Of a DNA stretch of 27,601 nucleotides, positions 16,001 through 23,648 are shown in pieces (within the stretch, counting starts at the first letter, position 1; each line of letters opens with the position of its first letter). This DNA is from a virus, in the IMG/VR virus record IMGVR_UViG_3300027509_000032, positions 1 through 27,601 of that record; one strand, 5' to 3'. The translations under genes were made by a program, and so were the position numbers. The notes beneath the pieces are model-generated. The model ran no database searches. It saw only the letters and a program-made list of their open reading frames with translations, and had not been told where the DNA came from.

Positions 16001-17554
16001 GACGAGCGAGCTTGTTTCGGTCAAACCAGATTTGGCAAAAGCTTCCGACACCGGAGATGCTTCAGTCGGAGCCGTGATGACCTGAACACTATCAGGTGCA
16101 TTTTCAGGATTGGCAGCCGCCAACTGGGTCACACCGCTGAGACCTTGGAGCTTCGTTTCTGTGCTCTTCCGGTTGGCTTTTTTCTGGGCTTTGGTCGCAG
16201 ATCTTTCGAGCTGAGCGCCGGTCACTTCACCAGCTGTTCGAGCAGCCGAACCAGCAACCTCACCAGCAGCCTTTATAGCTTCAGTTGTTGGGCCAGTAGC
16301 ACTGCCGATCACAGATGGAGCCGCCAAAGAACTGGTCAGCATCGTACCTGCAATGGCACCTGTACCAGCAGCTTCACCGACACCCTGAAGAATATCAGAT
16401 GCCGTCATGTCTTCGTTGACGGTTCCCTGAATTGCAAGACCTTGAGCAAGCGTACCGGAACCTTCTTGAAAACCTTCTTCAAGAGTTTCTTTACCGATGG
16501 TCTTCATGTTTTCCAGCATTCCAGAACCACGGAAAACACCAAGGGGCTGAGCTTCAATCTTGGTGCTCAGCAAACCAACAGTAGCAGCCACAGGAAGCTG
16601 GATGGCTCCAGCCATTCGAGCAGTATGCAGCGCCATGACAGATTTGGCGGTATCCTCGTCGAGTTCTCCGCTGGACATAAGTTCCTGGAACTCGGGACGT
16701 TCCCGCAACTGTTCCATCGGCATGTCGAGCACAGCGAGGAGCGTCTCACCGTAGACACTGGACGCCTCAATCGTTCCGACACTTGTTGCGATTGCAGCAG
16801 TTTTCAAACGTGCCAGACCAGCCGCTCCCAGACCAAATCTTGCTCCCATAGCACTGGCCGCTGCAATGCCTCCTTGAGCAGTGAGCATACTGAACGGAAG
16901 AGACCCGGCAGCTTCAGCTGTCAGGTTCCCTGCCATGACAGGATCTGTGACAATTCGGGCGATAGCATCGCCAACACCAAAGACCTCTCGTTTGGTGATA
17001 GCCAACCATTCAGGAGTGCCTGCTTCCAGATCTTTGTCGTAGGCTTCATTCCGATCTTGCCGGTCAAGCAAAGACCTGACCTGATCCAGATCTTTTCGAT
17101 CTTTCAGTCTTTGGGACTGTTTACTCTGAAGATAGCTCTTGGAGATCCGGCCTCCTCGGGCAGCATCCTCTCCCAGACCTGTAAGCCCGACAGAACCGAA
17201 AGCCACTGAACCAAGGGAACCAGCCATGGAAGCACCTGTGGCCAGAGCACCCAGCGCCAAGTCAGCACTCGTGCGATAGTATCCCCGTTCTCCGTCATTG
17301 AGATTGTCGTAGAGGCGCTCTCCCCCACGCATTTTGTAGCTTTCTCCAGCTACATCTAATCCGTACTTGTTGATGAGACCTTGGTAGCTCATCGTATCAA
17401 GATCTTTGAGCGCCGTCGTATCTGCGAGATTGTTGCCTTCTTGTTTGGCAATCTCGTAACTCAACAACGTGTCATCGTCGTTGAGAGCCTCCATGAGAAT
17501 GTCGCTTGCAGAACGCTGTGGGAGTTCTTCCTGGTTTTCTTCTCCAACCGACAT
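7022..17554 (-). CDS. Giant virion-associated RNA polymerase (N4 gp50-like vRNAP)
   Basis: Packaged in the capsid and injected with the DNA, where in N4 it transcribes early genes from hairpin promoters. The polymerase core lies in the middle, as in N4. The T/DxxGR-motif arginine is R1484 (VGGNNRHMMQGINPQ). Motif A is EKDGMTNG with catalytic D1612. Motif B is R1712-x3-K1716-x7-Y1724 (RSSSKGPTTKIVY). Motif C is most likely IMIFDG with D1969. N4 mini-vRNAP has R424, D559, K670, Y678 and D951, with similar spacing. Ahead of the core are Ala/Gly-rich hydrophobic segments (about 95-130 and 205-430), which could help DNA or protein cross membranes, and two 56-residue HeH-like repeats (882-937, 978-1033). 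After the core come a zincin motif HELIH (2265-2269, possible third ligand E2338) and a PLPGR end motif (3418-3422). The start ATG has AGAAAGG upstream. Confidence 0.93.
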   Translation of the reverse strand: MSVGEENQEELPQRSASDILMEALNDDDTLLSYEIAKQEGNNLADTTALKDLDTMSYQGLINKYGLDVAGESYKMRGGERLYDNLNDGERGYYRTSADLALGALATGASMAGSLGSVAFGSVGLTGLGEDAARGGRISKSYLQSKQSQRLKDRKDLDQVRSLLDRQDRNEAYDKDLEAGTPEWLAITKREVFGVGDAIARIVTDPVMAGNLTAEAAGSLPFSMLTAQGGIAAASAMGARFGLGAAGLARLKTAAIATSVGTIEASSVYGETLLAVLDMPMEQLRERPEFQELMSSGELDEDTAKSVMALHTARMAGAIQLPVAATVGLLSTKIEAQPLGVFRGSGMLENMKTIGKETLEEGFQEGSGTLAQGLAIQGTVNEDMTASDILQGVGEAAGTGAIAGTMLTSSLAAPSVIGSATGPTTEAIKAAGEVAGSAARTAGEVTGAQLERSATKAQKKANRKSTETKLQGLSGVTQLAAANPENAPDSVQVITAPTEASPVSEAFAKSGLTETSSLVETTQAIISSIDGGKVDIESMTDDDVMFAMDAFIETEMGLEDSGNQAIRDRGIEFKETQAYLDVVEKFNSIDLNESLGPDTEITPENVSKTITVAANQPGNINPGFAKRILEQNDENISPEQVNILQAAVEISEAINERAESNISVSDETGVSLKDLSNYTKPAKGKGGTVAETSRSIALDGFVDEKGRSQRSLADFTSEILKAGQNPDRSFEVETSSGFISNGKDVAASFQKFAQHMQNKVAALEESVKTGKPAQYSSLVNGEAFIEPGTENSADPIQVHQNNAKSVRFGLAVHADAVAVAKSYNALAKAFPDMFETKSIPVPKAPSFGFKPEAENQAENQAESTTQADTVPETSTDTQIDLKPLSEASDALLDKAANGKLDASNLNDADLTELEALGIQPNEKGSYPVAKLRKESKRRNRPGKADKAQVKPSSKPAPKAPEKAPEKAPKKAAEILETKPISVASNELLVKAVQGRLEAGKLSDADLTELEALGIEPNSKGQFPVVKLRQEALRRKTAAMKEINDRARKETKERTEASEKVIEKVAQKLDPKPIPESEPEVQTEAQTETQPEAVVEEAVEEKTIFAKLSEFARSTLKPRKDPARFDDYDAMMRELEQTEGSTDFLELVRKLRDPISEVLQESLDTVKYTKDGKTMLEELRADPKRVFMPRFAGMAFVDPETGQFDQNVVDMTITAMAEWMTTAKNTQTKSYEKILSENLKISPEDVKTADEVYAILNGINKNQIFREVVPMVLDLLNIDKNSKSALVHYNGMVEGMIEEVLHGLTEVDSTFRQVQIPIFSGGKLVTTGVYLIDGITDYQQTMDPASKGMLRKIFGVKDRQTPSIGEKIADIDDRQSKTGRKLTRSQQKAVKNIQDVGFVIANGMLEGIRAMPRQEVLNALGFESSEHLPENHPLALSIEGKNQGLSRDYDEAMQVIKLIEDQAKETGKDVSEIPAYFHIKVGGNNRHMMQGINPQNNKILRLLVTPTHTEIDMTDRMSVDRFWLGIAQASGIAKIEKKFHDNVLNEIQGKFQEEFGDAVDAMVAQIEGGTLDTSKMPDSFDTQQFGAIRAVAEFRVAQNRGETTLPVALSMEKDGMTNGSANTIMALGQGKISKQEAKTMASIGMHWGRTEMSANEFYENQNNADVYQTTSNRVSEDLFNNEQTTAREQALGRIMSVMADFEINTDGSEVTLSRSSSKGPTTKIVYRSGVRGVGKGIADEVITNLYRAITGGSNLQYDGQAEGDIPFSLKSDLETALGITFQKGQKRGDFRLTPDQTKDFREFVSKSLGEALVTASRGVLGSKIDDVSEALTFYSQVHSAFAQALFEREIKKLIDAKKGSGFAGKSTITQADYNAVLKKIQEVGQDFSTVDGNLEVGAVDSLTAPQGGTQFFLSTDMRNSARTETRMKRPGNVGVKIIANLIIGGRGGDASMINGFMSKDSAPEKAIMIFDGVDFDVNSFHDFDSLINESVYETWTADTIGPIRESVEKLAQTEHQDLLTEAFNSVIGSKFYDGNKALEYLGINTMDDLVATMETFHLKNLARSNVMKKVPLSVHQMAGGQQGYNRTGPNGETYMSLDQINVLIDQEFARLVQSRVHPHRDFDDLVAPVSSGDAGVIEDVEFTEDLDNESLFEEILPEKLANGTDQNMASQRKAAKEKKSKVLATNAKTLAAELAKSSKDKTVLRALKAIQNAIPDMPVVTGTLEEVNEHRKQNFGDDGIVLSARGQIDTVNNIIYLVSPSPETMAHELIHAATYATLEAHYAGESNPAVSEAVTRLESLMDQFMELDAGKSQNVVKAKNAILKHRRSQTDNTKAAALNEFMAWSLSNRHLAKKLQSTKSNVFATMAKAAVDLMSRIMGVSPSSDMYSNVLFNTQVIAENSIDRADPNSDGRQMRSPLLEHSADLTPTAREFNQRWIGMLQEKFSGREKTLGKTQAKQKRLLRYTQNAKDVFEKLQLAGFSFTPQDKGVFSSIHALMAINMQLDPRGAEALNKVYQHVLSNLTPDMFINPDQYTDLMELLGKSQNDQGVADSIALLLALSQTNAEFRYALDQIPDQERVVPDERTFDNTLENAFAYMSKKLLGTIDVTGKDQNELLDQIAEVIIEKNKSDTIAGLTQLGQITDFTEGLVVGGFQLAARTARQQNAKLDGLRDRSKAGKVIAAPAELATRTLQFLDKDTVKGEADGILDLTHKGEAIPSLVSFREAVAELRGVTDINSKMTMLVNRLDHAVQNTRQRFREEIPIILYQDFKKPPSTKESKSIHRGMGRSDMQNLLNAKSDNIAQVMEIMGDKTKLDDAIEDVETKLAASMSGKEFQRVLDQSDNLAQYMMTRKVSLDLNRNALAINKGKENGDVVLIDRLVSLYAMEKMTKTDRDAVARVYKRDPEAMTKLLVYLKSLNVAEEQKAASKIARMNGLKGYIPDESEKSVSIEIRPDKEEASLIAKGYVRVGNYKAHDGYSKTKMGIYKSTTKIQGNYSQGAIQQVHNSYRGVDATTGLSVGNLNTAGVITGNDAKIIKALQSKGKLTEQGDMVIPVKDEKGEDKYYERAIRPDIQSKHMDRRSNVFLSIGAWEGRQVEEKLAEAYNQEVVDEVFDKAQISDADQLTNIADPDLKDPIYRDSWAIIPEGTKRYIESKFGKDKFMVRNDMINLTTGYRDPSMLDMFTGKTRTPAAIQNVVRIAAVSTFGNRAIPLVGQAEGLIQEAVSGVKDVILVRSLIVPTINVLFNVFHLLSIGVAPRVVARAYKDKWKELNIATRNQKEVIRLETQITMNKGNGPKVALLQKKLKNIEDENSRLSIGPLIQEGLYKNISEGLTALDLDPETGTIQSWFNAQMEKLPDPAQGFINQAMVNRGTAVHDASTKLMLYGDFLGKSILYDHFQSEGIKHEEAILKADEEFVNFTPLPGRVRTGLEALGLTWFMAYKIRILKIAMKTLREHPVRALLTANAIDGGVLSDNIVAVASESARLDAALGIGTIFNATELNPYMQAYDMITN
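14456..14911 (-). repeat. Two HeH-like 56-residue repeats inside the vRNAP gene, with a 12-bp repeat in the linker
   Basis: The gene encodes two copies of a 56-residue module 96 residues apart: residues 882-937 (14744-14911) and 978-1033 (14456-14623). I count 36 of 56 identical positions; the shared core is DADLTELEALGI followed by PN-x-KG and KLR. The helix-turn-helix outline resembles HeH/SAP modules, which bind nucleic acid or proteins. The linker between them holds three imperfect 12-base units at 14655-14690 (plus strand GGAGCTTTCTCT) encoding a Lys-Ala-Pro-Glu repeat, which probably makes a stiff, extended spacer. The block sits just before the polymerase core. Confidence 0.75.
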
Positions 17555-17578
17555 TTCTCATGACCTTTCTACATTTGA

Positions 17579-19315
17579 TCAGCGGCGATACCCGCTGTCA
17601 TTGTCTGCTTCGATCTGCATCTTAATCTGCTGTTCCCTCAGAACCAAGCCCGGAGGAACTTCTTGATTTCGGCGTTGATACCTAATCATCTGATTTTGCA
17701 GATCTGTCAATTCTTTGACACGAGCCGCTGCTGTTGCAGTCAAACTGTCTGCGTTCGATTTCTGGCGTTTGATCCGAGAGTTTGCATCAGGATCAAGAGA
17801 TTTCAGAACCAGCTCTTCGATCTTTCCATCATTGATGGATTTTCCTGGAACCCAAGATTTGTTCTGAACTGCCTGAGCTACAGCTGCGGCTGCAACTGGG
17901 TACTCAATGCCATACTTGGAAGCCACAGACATAACTTTCTGATCGACCTCTTCCCGGCTCCATGTACCAACCCCAAACGGGAACCAGCTCTCATCAAGAC
18001 CTGTACTGTCTCGAAGAGTTTTTGCAGCATCAGGATCGTCATACTGACCAGCCAGAAACTGAAGCGAACTCCGCTCATTGACAGTAGCTTTTTCCTGTTC
18101 GACCTGAGCCAGCTCTGTTGCAGCTTGTACCTGTCGAGGATCCAACTCCTGAGTTGGGTATGCTGCTTGTCCGGTCTGAGATCCCAAGAAAACACCAAGC
18201 TGATCTTCAGCGTATTTGACCTTCCTCGGGTCGATTTCCCCGTTGGTTCGAAGAAGATTTCCCTCATAGAGGTTCTGGGCAATATCTTCTTTCGCAAGAG
18301 ACGGATCGTCATACATGGCCGAAAGACCAGCATCAATCTGCTCTCGCTGCATTTCCCACTGGTCAGCTTTCAGATCCTGTTCAGCCTTGTCAGCCTGGTT
18401 CTGATTGAAGACCGTCTGGCTCCGTCTGTCAGAGTTGGCCGCAAGCTGTTGCTGTGCTCGAGAAGCTGCTCGCCTCGAAGCATCAGTGTCCAAACCAGAC
18501 TGGGCAATGCGATCTGCAAAGTTCGCCTGAGATTCAGCTTCTTTGGCTTGGGCTTCAGCCAACCGCTTCCGAAGGTCTTCCCTCTCAGGAAATGCATCCA
18601 GCTCCAGCTGAGCTTTCTCCCGGACGATCTTGGCCTGTTCCATGTCAGCGTTGAACTTCTCCAGCTCCTGACGCTGCTGTTCAGGCAAAGCATTGAGCTG
18701 AGCTTCGCTGAATTTACCGGCCAAAGTCGAAGCCTGAGTTGCTGCATTCCGGGCAGCAACAGATGCCGCGGATTCGTCTCGGACCATCTGTTGTTTGTCA
18801 CCCTGAAATGCCAGCTCTCCAGCGGCGATTTCATTCGCTGTTCCAGCTCCAACATTCTGGGTCTCAAGCAGAGCAATCCCAGCATTGTCTTTCCGCACAG
18901 CACGATCTCGATCGGCCGCCATGTTCTGATTGGAAAACCGCTGCTGTTCGTTCAGCAATACCTGACCGGCATTGCTTGCTTCTCGCCCAGTATTCTGGAT
19001 CCGACCACCTTTCTCGGTGATCAGTTTTTGACGCAATGCGCCCATTTGTTTCTGGACAACCGGGGACAAGGTTCGACCGGCGATAGCTTCGCTGTTGAAG
19101 AAAGCATCAGCTTGCTCTTCGGTTTTGATCTTGTTCATCTCTTGCAAGATGCTGCTGTCCACTTTTTCCTGCTCACCCTCCCGGTACTGATCCATGATGC
19201 CCTTGGCACTGGCCAGTCCTTTGTCGAGGTGGTTTGCAGAATCTCGGAGGATGCTTGCCGTACCTGCAAAATCAGGAGCCGTCACCCGTTGAAATTGAAG
19301 TCTTCCGCCAGCCAT
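17579..19315 (-). CDS. Internal virion protein, Gln/Ala-rich coiled coil (N4 gp51 position)
   Basis: A 578-residue hydrophilic, largely helical protein, rich in Gln, Ala, Glu and Arg. The stretch of about residues 190-330 (for example EAQAKEAESQANFAD) looks like a long coiled coil. There is no signal peptide and no catalytic motif. Proteins of this kind beside the giant internal protein of podophages belong to the ejected inner core or fill the capsid near the portal. It lies directly upstream of the vRNAP gene in the late transcript, with 24 bases between them. The start MAGGRLQFQRVTAPD is typical of such internal proteins. I infer that it helps hold or eject vRNAP; function is not proven. 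Confidence 0.68.
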   Translation of the reverse strand: MAGGRLQFQRVTAPDFAGTASILRDSANHLDKGLASAKGIMDQYREGEQEKVDSSILQEMNKIKTEEQADAFFNSEAIAGRTLSPVVQKQMGALRQKLITEKGGRIQNTGREASNAGQVLLNEQQRFSNQNMAADRDRAVRKDNAGIALLETQNVGAGTANEIAAGELAFQGDKQQMVRDESAASVAARNAATQASTLAGKFSEAQLNALPEQQRQELEKFNADMEQAKIVREKAQLELDAFPEREDLRKRLAEAQAKEAESQANFADRIAQSGLDTDASRRAASRAQQQLAANSDRRSQTVFNQNQADKAEQDLKADQWEMQREQIDAGLSAMYDDPSLAKEDIAQNLYEGNLLRTNGEIDPRKVKYAEDQLGVFLGSQTGQAAYPTQELDPRQVQAATELAQVEQEKATVNERSSLQFLAGQYDDPDAAKTLRDSTGLDESWFPFGVGTWSREEVDQKVMSVASKYGIEYPVAAAAVAQAVQNKSWVPGKSINDGKIEELVLKSLDPDANSRIKRQKSNADSLTATAAARVKELTDLQNQMIRYQRRNQEVPPGLVLREQQIKMQIEADNDSGYRR

Positions 19316-19368
19316 GATCTGTGCTCCTGGTTCTACTCTTCAGTCTTTTGGTTCTGTGGTTTCAGCCC

Positions 19369-19839
19369 TTAGAGCTTGTTCTTGTCGATGTAGGCGTCTG
19401 CTTCACCAGATCGTCCCTCGGTGGCATACCGGGAACGGATCCGATCTTCCAGTGCCGTGTTGTAGCTCTTGGTGCTGGCTTTCAGATTGGTCTCGAAAGC
19501 TTTCTTCTGAAGGCCATAAGACTTCTTTGCCAGCTTGTTGGCATTGTAGGAGTTCCACAGGCTGCCGACGGTCTGAAGAGCGCCCAGACCCATGCTGGCA
19601 TAGCCCAGATTGTTGGCAGTTCCCTGAGACATCCCGCTGATGCCGAAGCCTGAGCCGGTTCCTCCAGGATCTGCACCTGGGAACTGATACTTTCCATTCA
19701 GAGCACCCTGCAAAGCAGGCACAGGATTACTGGCTACAGGGGCAAAGCCTCCAGAACCTTGAGCCTGAATTGCTGCACCTGCAACCGAACCCATTGGACC
19801 CATGGTGACTTGAGGATCCCATCCATTATATCCGTTCAT
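19369..19839 (-). CDS. Small internal virion protein (N4 gp52 position)
   Basis: A 156-residue protein with a Gly/Ala/Pro-rich, probably disordered first half and a helical second half. The segment NANKLAKKSYGLQKKAFETN (about residues 104-123), followed by KSYNTALEDRIRSRYA, matches a pattern often seen in small podophage proteins encoded just before the internal core proteins: aromatic and Lys-rich helix, then YNT-x-LEDR. TAGGAG precedes its ATG. It probably ends inside the capsid or at the tail hub. No enzyme motif is present, and the family assignment rests on pattern and position. Confidence 0.62.
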   Translation of the reverse strand: MNGYNGWDPQVTMGPMGSVAGAAIQAQGSGGFAPVASNPVPALQGALNGKYQFPGADPGGTGSGFGISGMSQGTANNLGYASMGLGALQTVGSLWNSYNANKLAKKSYGLQKKAFETNLKASTKSYNTALEDRIRSRYATEGRSGEADAYIDKNKL

Positions 19840-19858
19840 CTCGCATCTCCTATTTGGC

Positions 19859-22549
19859 TCATTTGTACGGTAGCTGAAGTGTTAAATTCACGTAGTTCTG
19901 TACCATAGACAATGTGACTTCAGCAATGTCACTGCCTACCATAGTTGTCCGGTGAATAAAGTCATCAGCACTTTCTGGAACAAAAGTTGTAGCTCCGCCC
20001 AAACCCTGACCTCGGCTCTCATCAATCAGCTGCATCGGGCTGAACGACAGGTTGCCATTATTCAAGCCCAACTCTTCCATTTTCTGATTAATGGTGTCCA
20101 TCTGACCTTCATACTTTTCTTCCAGATCAGTAAGTTTGTCGTTCCACTTCTCAGCGTTGTAATCGTTGAAAGCGTTCAGCGTCACATTGGTCACGGCCAA
20201 GACATTGGTGACGGTCATCAGATCACCGAAGTTCGCACCCGACAGACCGCCTGTCACAGCGATGCTGAGCACGGTTCCGACGATGGCACCAATCCGGTCT
20301 CCGAGCAGCTGCTTCGAAGCGTATGTGATCACTTGGGTCAAAACCAATGCAGCAACAGCATTAGCCACAGCTCCAGCAATGACCGCAGCGGTGCCTGAGA
20401 GGCCCAGAGACGCCCCTACAGCTGCATTGGCCCCGAGTATGCCCACCGTGCCTGCACCTGCTGTAGCGACCGTTACAGCGACGATCAGGATGACAACCAG
20501 GATCTTGAAACCAAGGGTCTCATACCACTTCTGTTTCGTGACCTCATAGGTGTTGATCACCATGTAGGCATTCGCCGTGGTCATCTGGGTCGCATCGACG
20601 AGACCCATGTTCCTGACTGTGGGATTATGGAGAGGGATCAGGAAGCCTGACTCTTCAGAATCGTCCAGAGCATCATGCCCACTTATATTTACCGATTTAC
20701 CTTTGTAGATAAGGTTCTTGTGCTGCAAACCATAGATAGTCATCTTCTTGTGAGAAGTGTCACTTGTCTGGTAGTACATCACGATAGTTTCCAGAGAAAT
20801 CTTCTCTGAACTGAATCCGTTATTGCTCTGCCACTCGAGCGTTCCGCCCTTTTCGATCTTTACATTTCCGCCATTGGCTCCAGCCTCATAGAGACCGGCG
20901 ATCACTTCGACATCAATGTTGAACCAAGAAATGCGATTATCAAAATCGTCGAGAGACACATGATCGGTATTGATCCTGATCGTGGTGTATTCAGGAATAT
21001 CGATCGTTGGAACATCAGGTCTTGGCGTGTTGAACAGGGGATCCGTATTGTCCCCTTGAGCTGTGACCCAATTTTCATACGCGGCAATCGCTATGTCATA
21101 TGCATCAATGTTTGCTTGCAGGTTTGTGATGCTCGATCCAGTGGTATTCTGGAAAGGAACCAAACCTTCAAAGAAGTTGAACAGATATTTCTTACTAGAG
21201 TTCTCTGCAACATTAAGAGGAACTCCAAAAAAGAGATACGCATAATCAATGTCGCCCAGATCCGGGTTATCTTCCAGACTGTCGATGGTGCTGTTGAATT
21301 TGTTTTTCCCAAAGGCTTTCCGATATGCTGTCTTGCTCGACGCATAGAGACCGTTGCCGGTCACAGAATCAAATATCTCATCTTTGATTGACTTATTGCT
21401 CAAACGAATCGGAATGAATGGAAAGAACTCTGGAAGAGCCGCAGGTGCAGTTGTCACCAGACCATTCAGGTTGGCATTGGTTCCACCGATCTTGTAGACA
21501 AACATCTGATACCCACCAACCACCTTGCTGGTGGTGGTGATCTGCTCTTCTATCGAGTAATCATATGCAGGTTCCAGAACTTCTGTCTCAACAGTTGTCG
21601 TGACAGTTTCTGTGACACCCCCACCCATATCATTGGTAGTAGTGGTTACAACGGTGTCGACACGGATTGCTCTTTTCTCACGGATTGTGAAAATGAAATC
21701 AGATTCAGTGGTCTCAACAGTATCTCCGTTTGAACCATTATACTCATGTTTCAAATAAGTAGTATCTTCATTCTGAAAAGTCTCAGTCGTGAATGTGCTC
21801 GAGCTTGTTGAAGTCGGAGGAGTCGCATCAGAGTAAGTTCTATCTTCTGTGGTCTTCTCTTCAAGATCTACAAAAGTCTGAAGAGGCGTTCCTACAGTAT
21901 CCAGATTGTCGAAGGTGTATGAACCAGTGGAAGGAACCAGAGAGAAATCTATGATGTCCATTCCGCTGTCGATCTCAGTCCATGGCCCTGCTTCAGTCGG
22001 GAGAGACTGATAAAAATATGCGATGATATACTGAGCTGCTGGATCGTAATCTCCAGCAGGAACATATTCGACAGAGGTATCTTCATATTGGATTACAACT
22101 TCATGATCTTCGGCATCATAGTCTGCTACCCAATCAGTGTTGTAGAGAGCTGGAAAATTATCCAGGATGTGTTTCTCAGCCACCCATGAGAAATCACCAT
22201 CTTGAAGAATAGCCGATTGCATCTGAGTGACCAGACCGGCAGGTGTTGCCGGGACAGGGATCTCAGCTTTTACCGTTTCCAGATCAAGCTTCTGCTGAGA
22301 AGCAATGCTGGAAACTGGCAAGCCTTCATAAGAAGTTCTGACGGCCCAGTTGTAGAACTGTCTTTGTTTGATGCCGGGGCCGGTCAGATAGTTGTTGGTC
22401 AGGGTCTCTCCAAGGTAGGAACCATCATCAGCAATGATGGCTCCGAACACAGAACTCTTCAGAAAATTCGGACGTTGATCGACCGGCCCTGCCAAGTTGT
22501 AAAGCGTGGAGGAAACGGTGATCGTCTTCTTTCTCGAAAAGAGTCCCAT
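19859..22549 (-). CDS. Large virion protein, tail/connector candidate (N4 gp52-gp53 region)
   Basis: An 896-residue structural protein. The N-terminus (MGLFSRKKTITVSSTLYNLAG) and the next 200 residues look like a folded beta domain. Residues about 215-345 are extremely rich in Thr, Glu and Ser (TVVTTTTNDMGGGVTETVTT), as in surface-exposed beta structures. Residues about 683-765 hold a long hydrophobic Ala/Gly/Val stretch (starting ILVVILIVAVTVATAGAG) able to form two or more membrane helices. The end is hydrophilic. A virion protein with internal membrane segments might insert into the host envelope during DNA entry. It sits between the internal proteins and the DTR-repeat protein, in the order of N4 late genes. 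The exact N4 counterpart is uncertain. Confidence 0.65.
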   Translation of the reverse strand: MGLFSRKKTITVSSTLYNLAGPVDQRPNFLKSSVFGAIIADDGSYLGETLTNNYLTGPGIKQRQFYNWAVRTSYEGLPVSSIASQQKLDLETVKAEIPVPATPAGLVTQMQSAILQDGDFSWVAEKHILDNFPALYNTDWVADYDAEDHEVVIQYEDTSVEYVPAGDYDPAAQYIIAYFYQSLPTEAGPWTEIDSGMDIIDFSLVPSTGSYTFDNLDTVGTPLQTFVDLEEKTTEDRTYSDATPPTSTSSSTFTTETFQNEDTTYLKHEYNGSNGDTVETTESDFIFTIREKRAIRVDTVVTTTTNDMGGGVTETVTTTVETEVLEPAYDYSIEEQITTTSKVVGGYQMFVYKIGGTNANLNGLVTTAPAALPEFFPFIPIRLSNKSIKDEIFDSVTGNGLYASSKTAYRKAFGKNKFNSTIDSLEDNPDLGDIDYAYLFFGVPLNVAENSSKKYLFNFFEGLVPFQNTTGSSITNLQANIDAYDIAIAAYENWVTAQGDNTDPLFNTPRPDVPTIDIPEYTTIRINTDHVSLDDFDNRISWFNIDVEVIAGLYEAGANGGNVKIEKGGTLEWQSNNGFSSEKISLETIVMYYQTSDTSHKKMTIYGLQHKNLIYKGKSVNISGHDALDDSEESGFLIPLHNPTVRNMGLVDATQMTTANAYMVINTYEVTKQKWYETLGFKILVVILIVAVTVATAGAGTVGILGANAAVGASLGLSGTAAVIAGAVANAVAALVLTQVITYASKQLLGDRIGAIVGTVLSIAVTGGLSGANFGDLMTVTNVLAVTNVTLNAFNDYNAEKWNDKLTDLEEKYEGQMDTINQKMEELGLNNGNLSFSPMQLIDESRGQGLGGATTFVPESADDFIHRTTMVGSDIAEVTLSMVQNYVNLTLQLPYK

Positions 22550-22570
22550 GAACTTTTACCTTGTTAGATC

Positions 22571-23602
22571 TTATGGAGTGCTGGTCAGTTCGTTCCCGGT
22601 TCGGATCGATTCCAGCACGGTGTTGACCGTGGCATTCTGAAGCTCGGTCGGAGCCAAGAGACCTTCATCCAATGTCTTCTGAGTGATCCATGCATCCAGA
22701 TACATCTTCGCAGCTTTATGACGAGCATCTTTCTTGTAGCTGTCAATCTGCTGATCGTAGAGTTCATTCTGTTTGCCGACCGAACCAGCGACAGGAGTTG
22801 TTCCATCAGATCTGGTGTCGAGGGTTTTGGCTCTCTCGGATTCCCTTTGCTCGACGAGGATGTTCTTCTGAAGAGCGATCAAACCACCAATGGGAGTGAG
22901 ATCATCAGTTCGAGTATCCAGGGTCTGACCTCGGGCAGCCTCCAGCTGTTCCAGTACAAGCCGGGTCTGAGCTGGCATGAGCTGGGTGATCTTGTGCTGC
23001 TCTTGGGCAAGCTGGACCGGCATCATTTTGTCAATGGTGAAACGAAGCTGACCATATTGGGCATTGGCCACAGCAGTCTGCATCTTGGTCAGGGCATAAT
23101 TGGCAGCAGAGGTATGCACATCGTAATACATCTTGCTGGCAGACAGTTTCGCTTCATCCAGATTGACCATTGCCGCAGTGGCATTGATCTGAGCTGTTCG
23201 AGCATCCATCTGGCTTCGAATTGCATCGAACTTTGCCTTGTCTCTGGACAAGACAAACTGGGTAGCATTGCCCATAACTCCAGTGATCAGTTCGACATAG
23301 ACTTTGGCGTATTGGTCGCCTGTGATCCTGTCTTTCTTGAACTGCCGATCAATGTGAGCATCGACCGCTTTCATCATCACGTCAAAAGCACCGTCTCCAC
23401 TTATCGTGGCTTCGGTGACATGAGCGATGGTCAGATTTTCAGGGGTTTCAAAAAGAGGGTTTCCGCTCTGATCAGTCGGGTCGAACGTATAGTTCGCTGT
23501 CGTGAAATCAAAAGCTGGAAGGGTTACAGAAACATCTTTAAGGGCAAGAGCCAGCGTGTTTGCCACCTCTTCTCCTTTATAGGTGTTCGAGGTAGTAGAC
23601 AT
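22571..23602 (-). CDS. Virion protein with DTR repeats (N4 gp54-like)
   Basis: A 343-residue structural protein, mostly helical after residue 70, ending in a repeat segment: TLDTR at 227-231 and again at 260-264, each followed by D-x-x-x-P and Gly residues. The period is 33 residues. The next part (GKQNELYDQQIDSYKKDARHKAAKMYLDAW) is typical of the tail or connector proteins that N4-like and related podophages encode near the capsid gene. AGAGAGAG precedes ATG. No catalytic motif is visible. I infer a role in the head-tail junction or the short tail. The link to gp54 is by pattern and gene order. Confidence 0.66.
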   Translation of the reverse strand: MSTTSNTYKGEEVANTLALALKDVSVTLPAFDFTTANYTFDPTDQSGNPLFETPENLTIAHVTEATISGDGAFDVMMKAVDAHIDRQFKKDRITGDQYAKVYVELITGVMGNATQFVLSRDKAKFDAIRSQMDARTAQINATAAMVNLDEAKLSASKMYYDVHTSAANYALTKMQTAVANAQYGQLRFTIDKMMPVQLAQEQHKITQLMPAQTRLVLEQLEAARGQTLDTRTDDLTPIGGLIALQKNILVEQRESERAKTLDTRSDGTTPVAGSVGKQNELYDQQIDSYKKDARHKAAKMYLDAWITQKTLDEGLLAPTELQNATVNTVLESIRTGNELTSTP

Positions 23603-23648
23603 ATCGCTGGCTCTCTCTGTGTTTGTTATCCGGGTTCAGATATACCCT

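Noticed and set aside
14978-17209. Long plus-strand open frame (743 codons) opposite the vRNAP gene
   Set aside because: It lies wholly antisense to a gene with strong polymerase motifs, its product is low-complexity (Ser, Cys, Phe, Arg-rich), and no ribosome site or family motif is seen. It is a by-product of codon bias.
17663-19372. Plus-strand open frame (569 codons) opposite the internal virion protein
   Set aside because: Antisense shadow with Leu/Ser/Cys/Phe-rich composition and no plausible start context. The minus-strand gene fits the operon.
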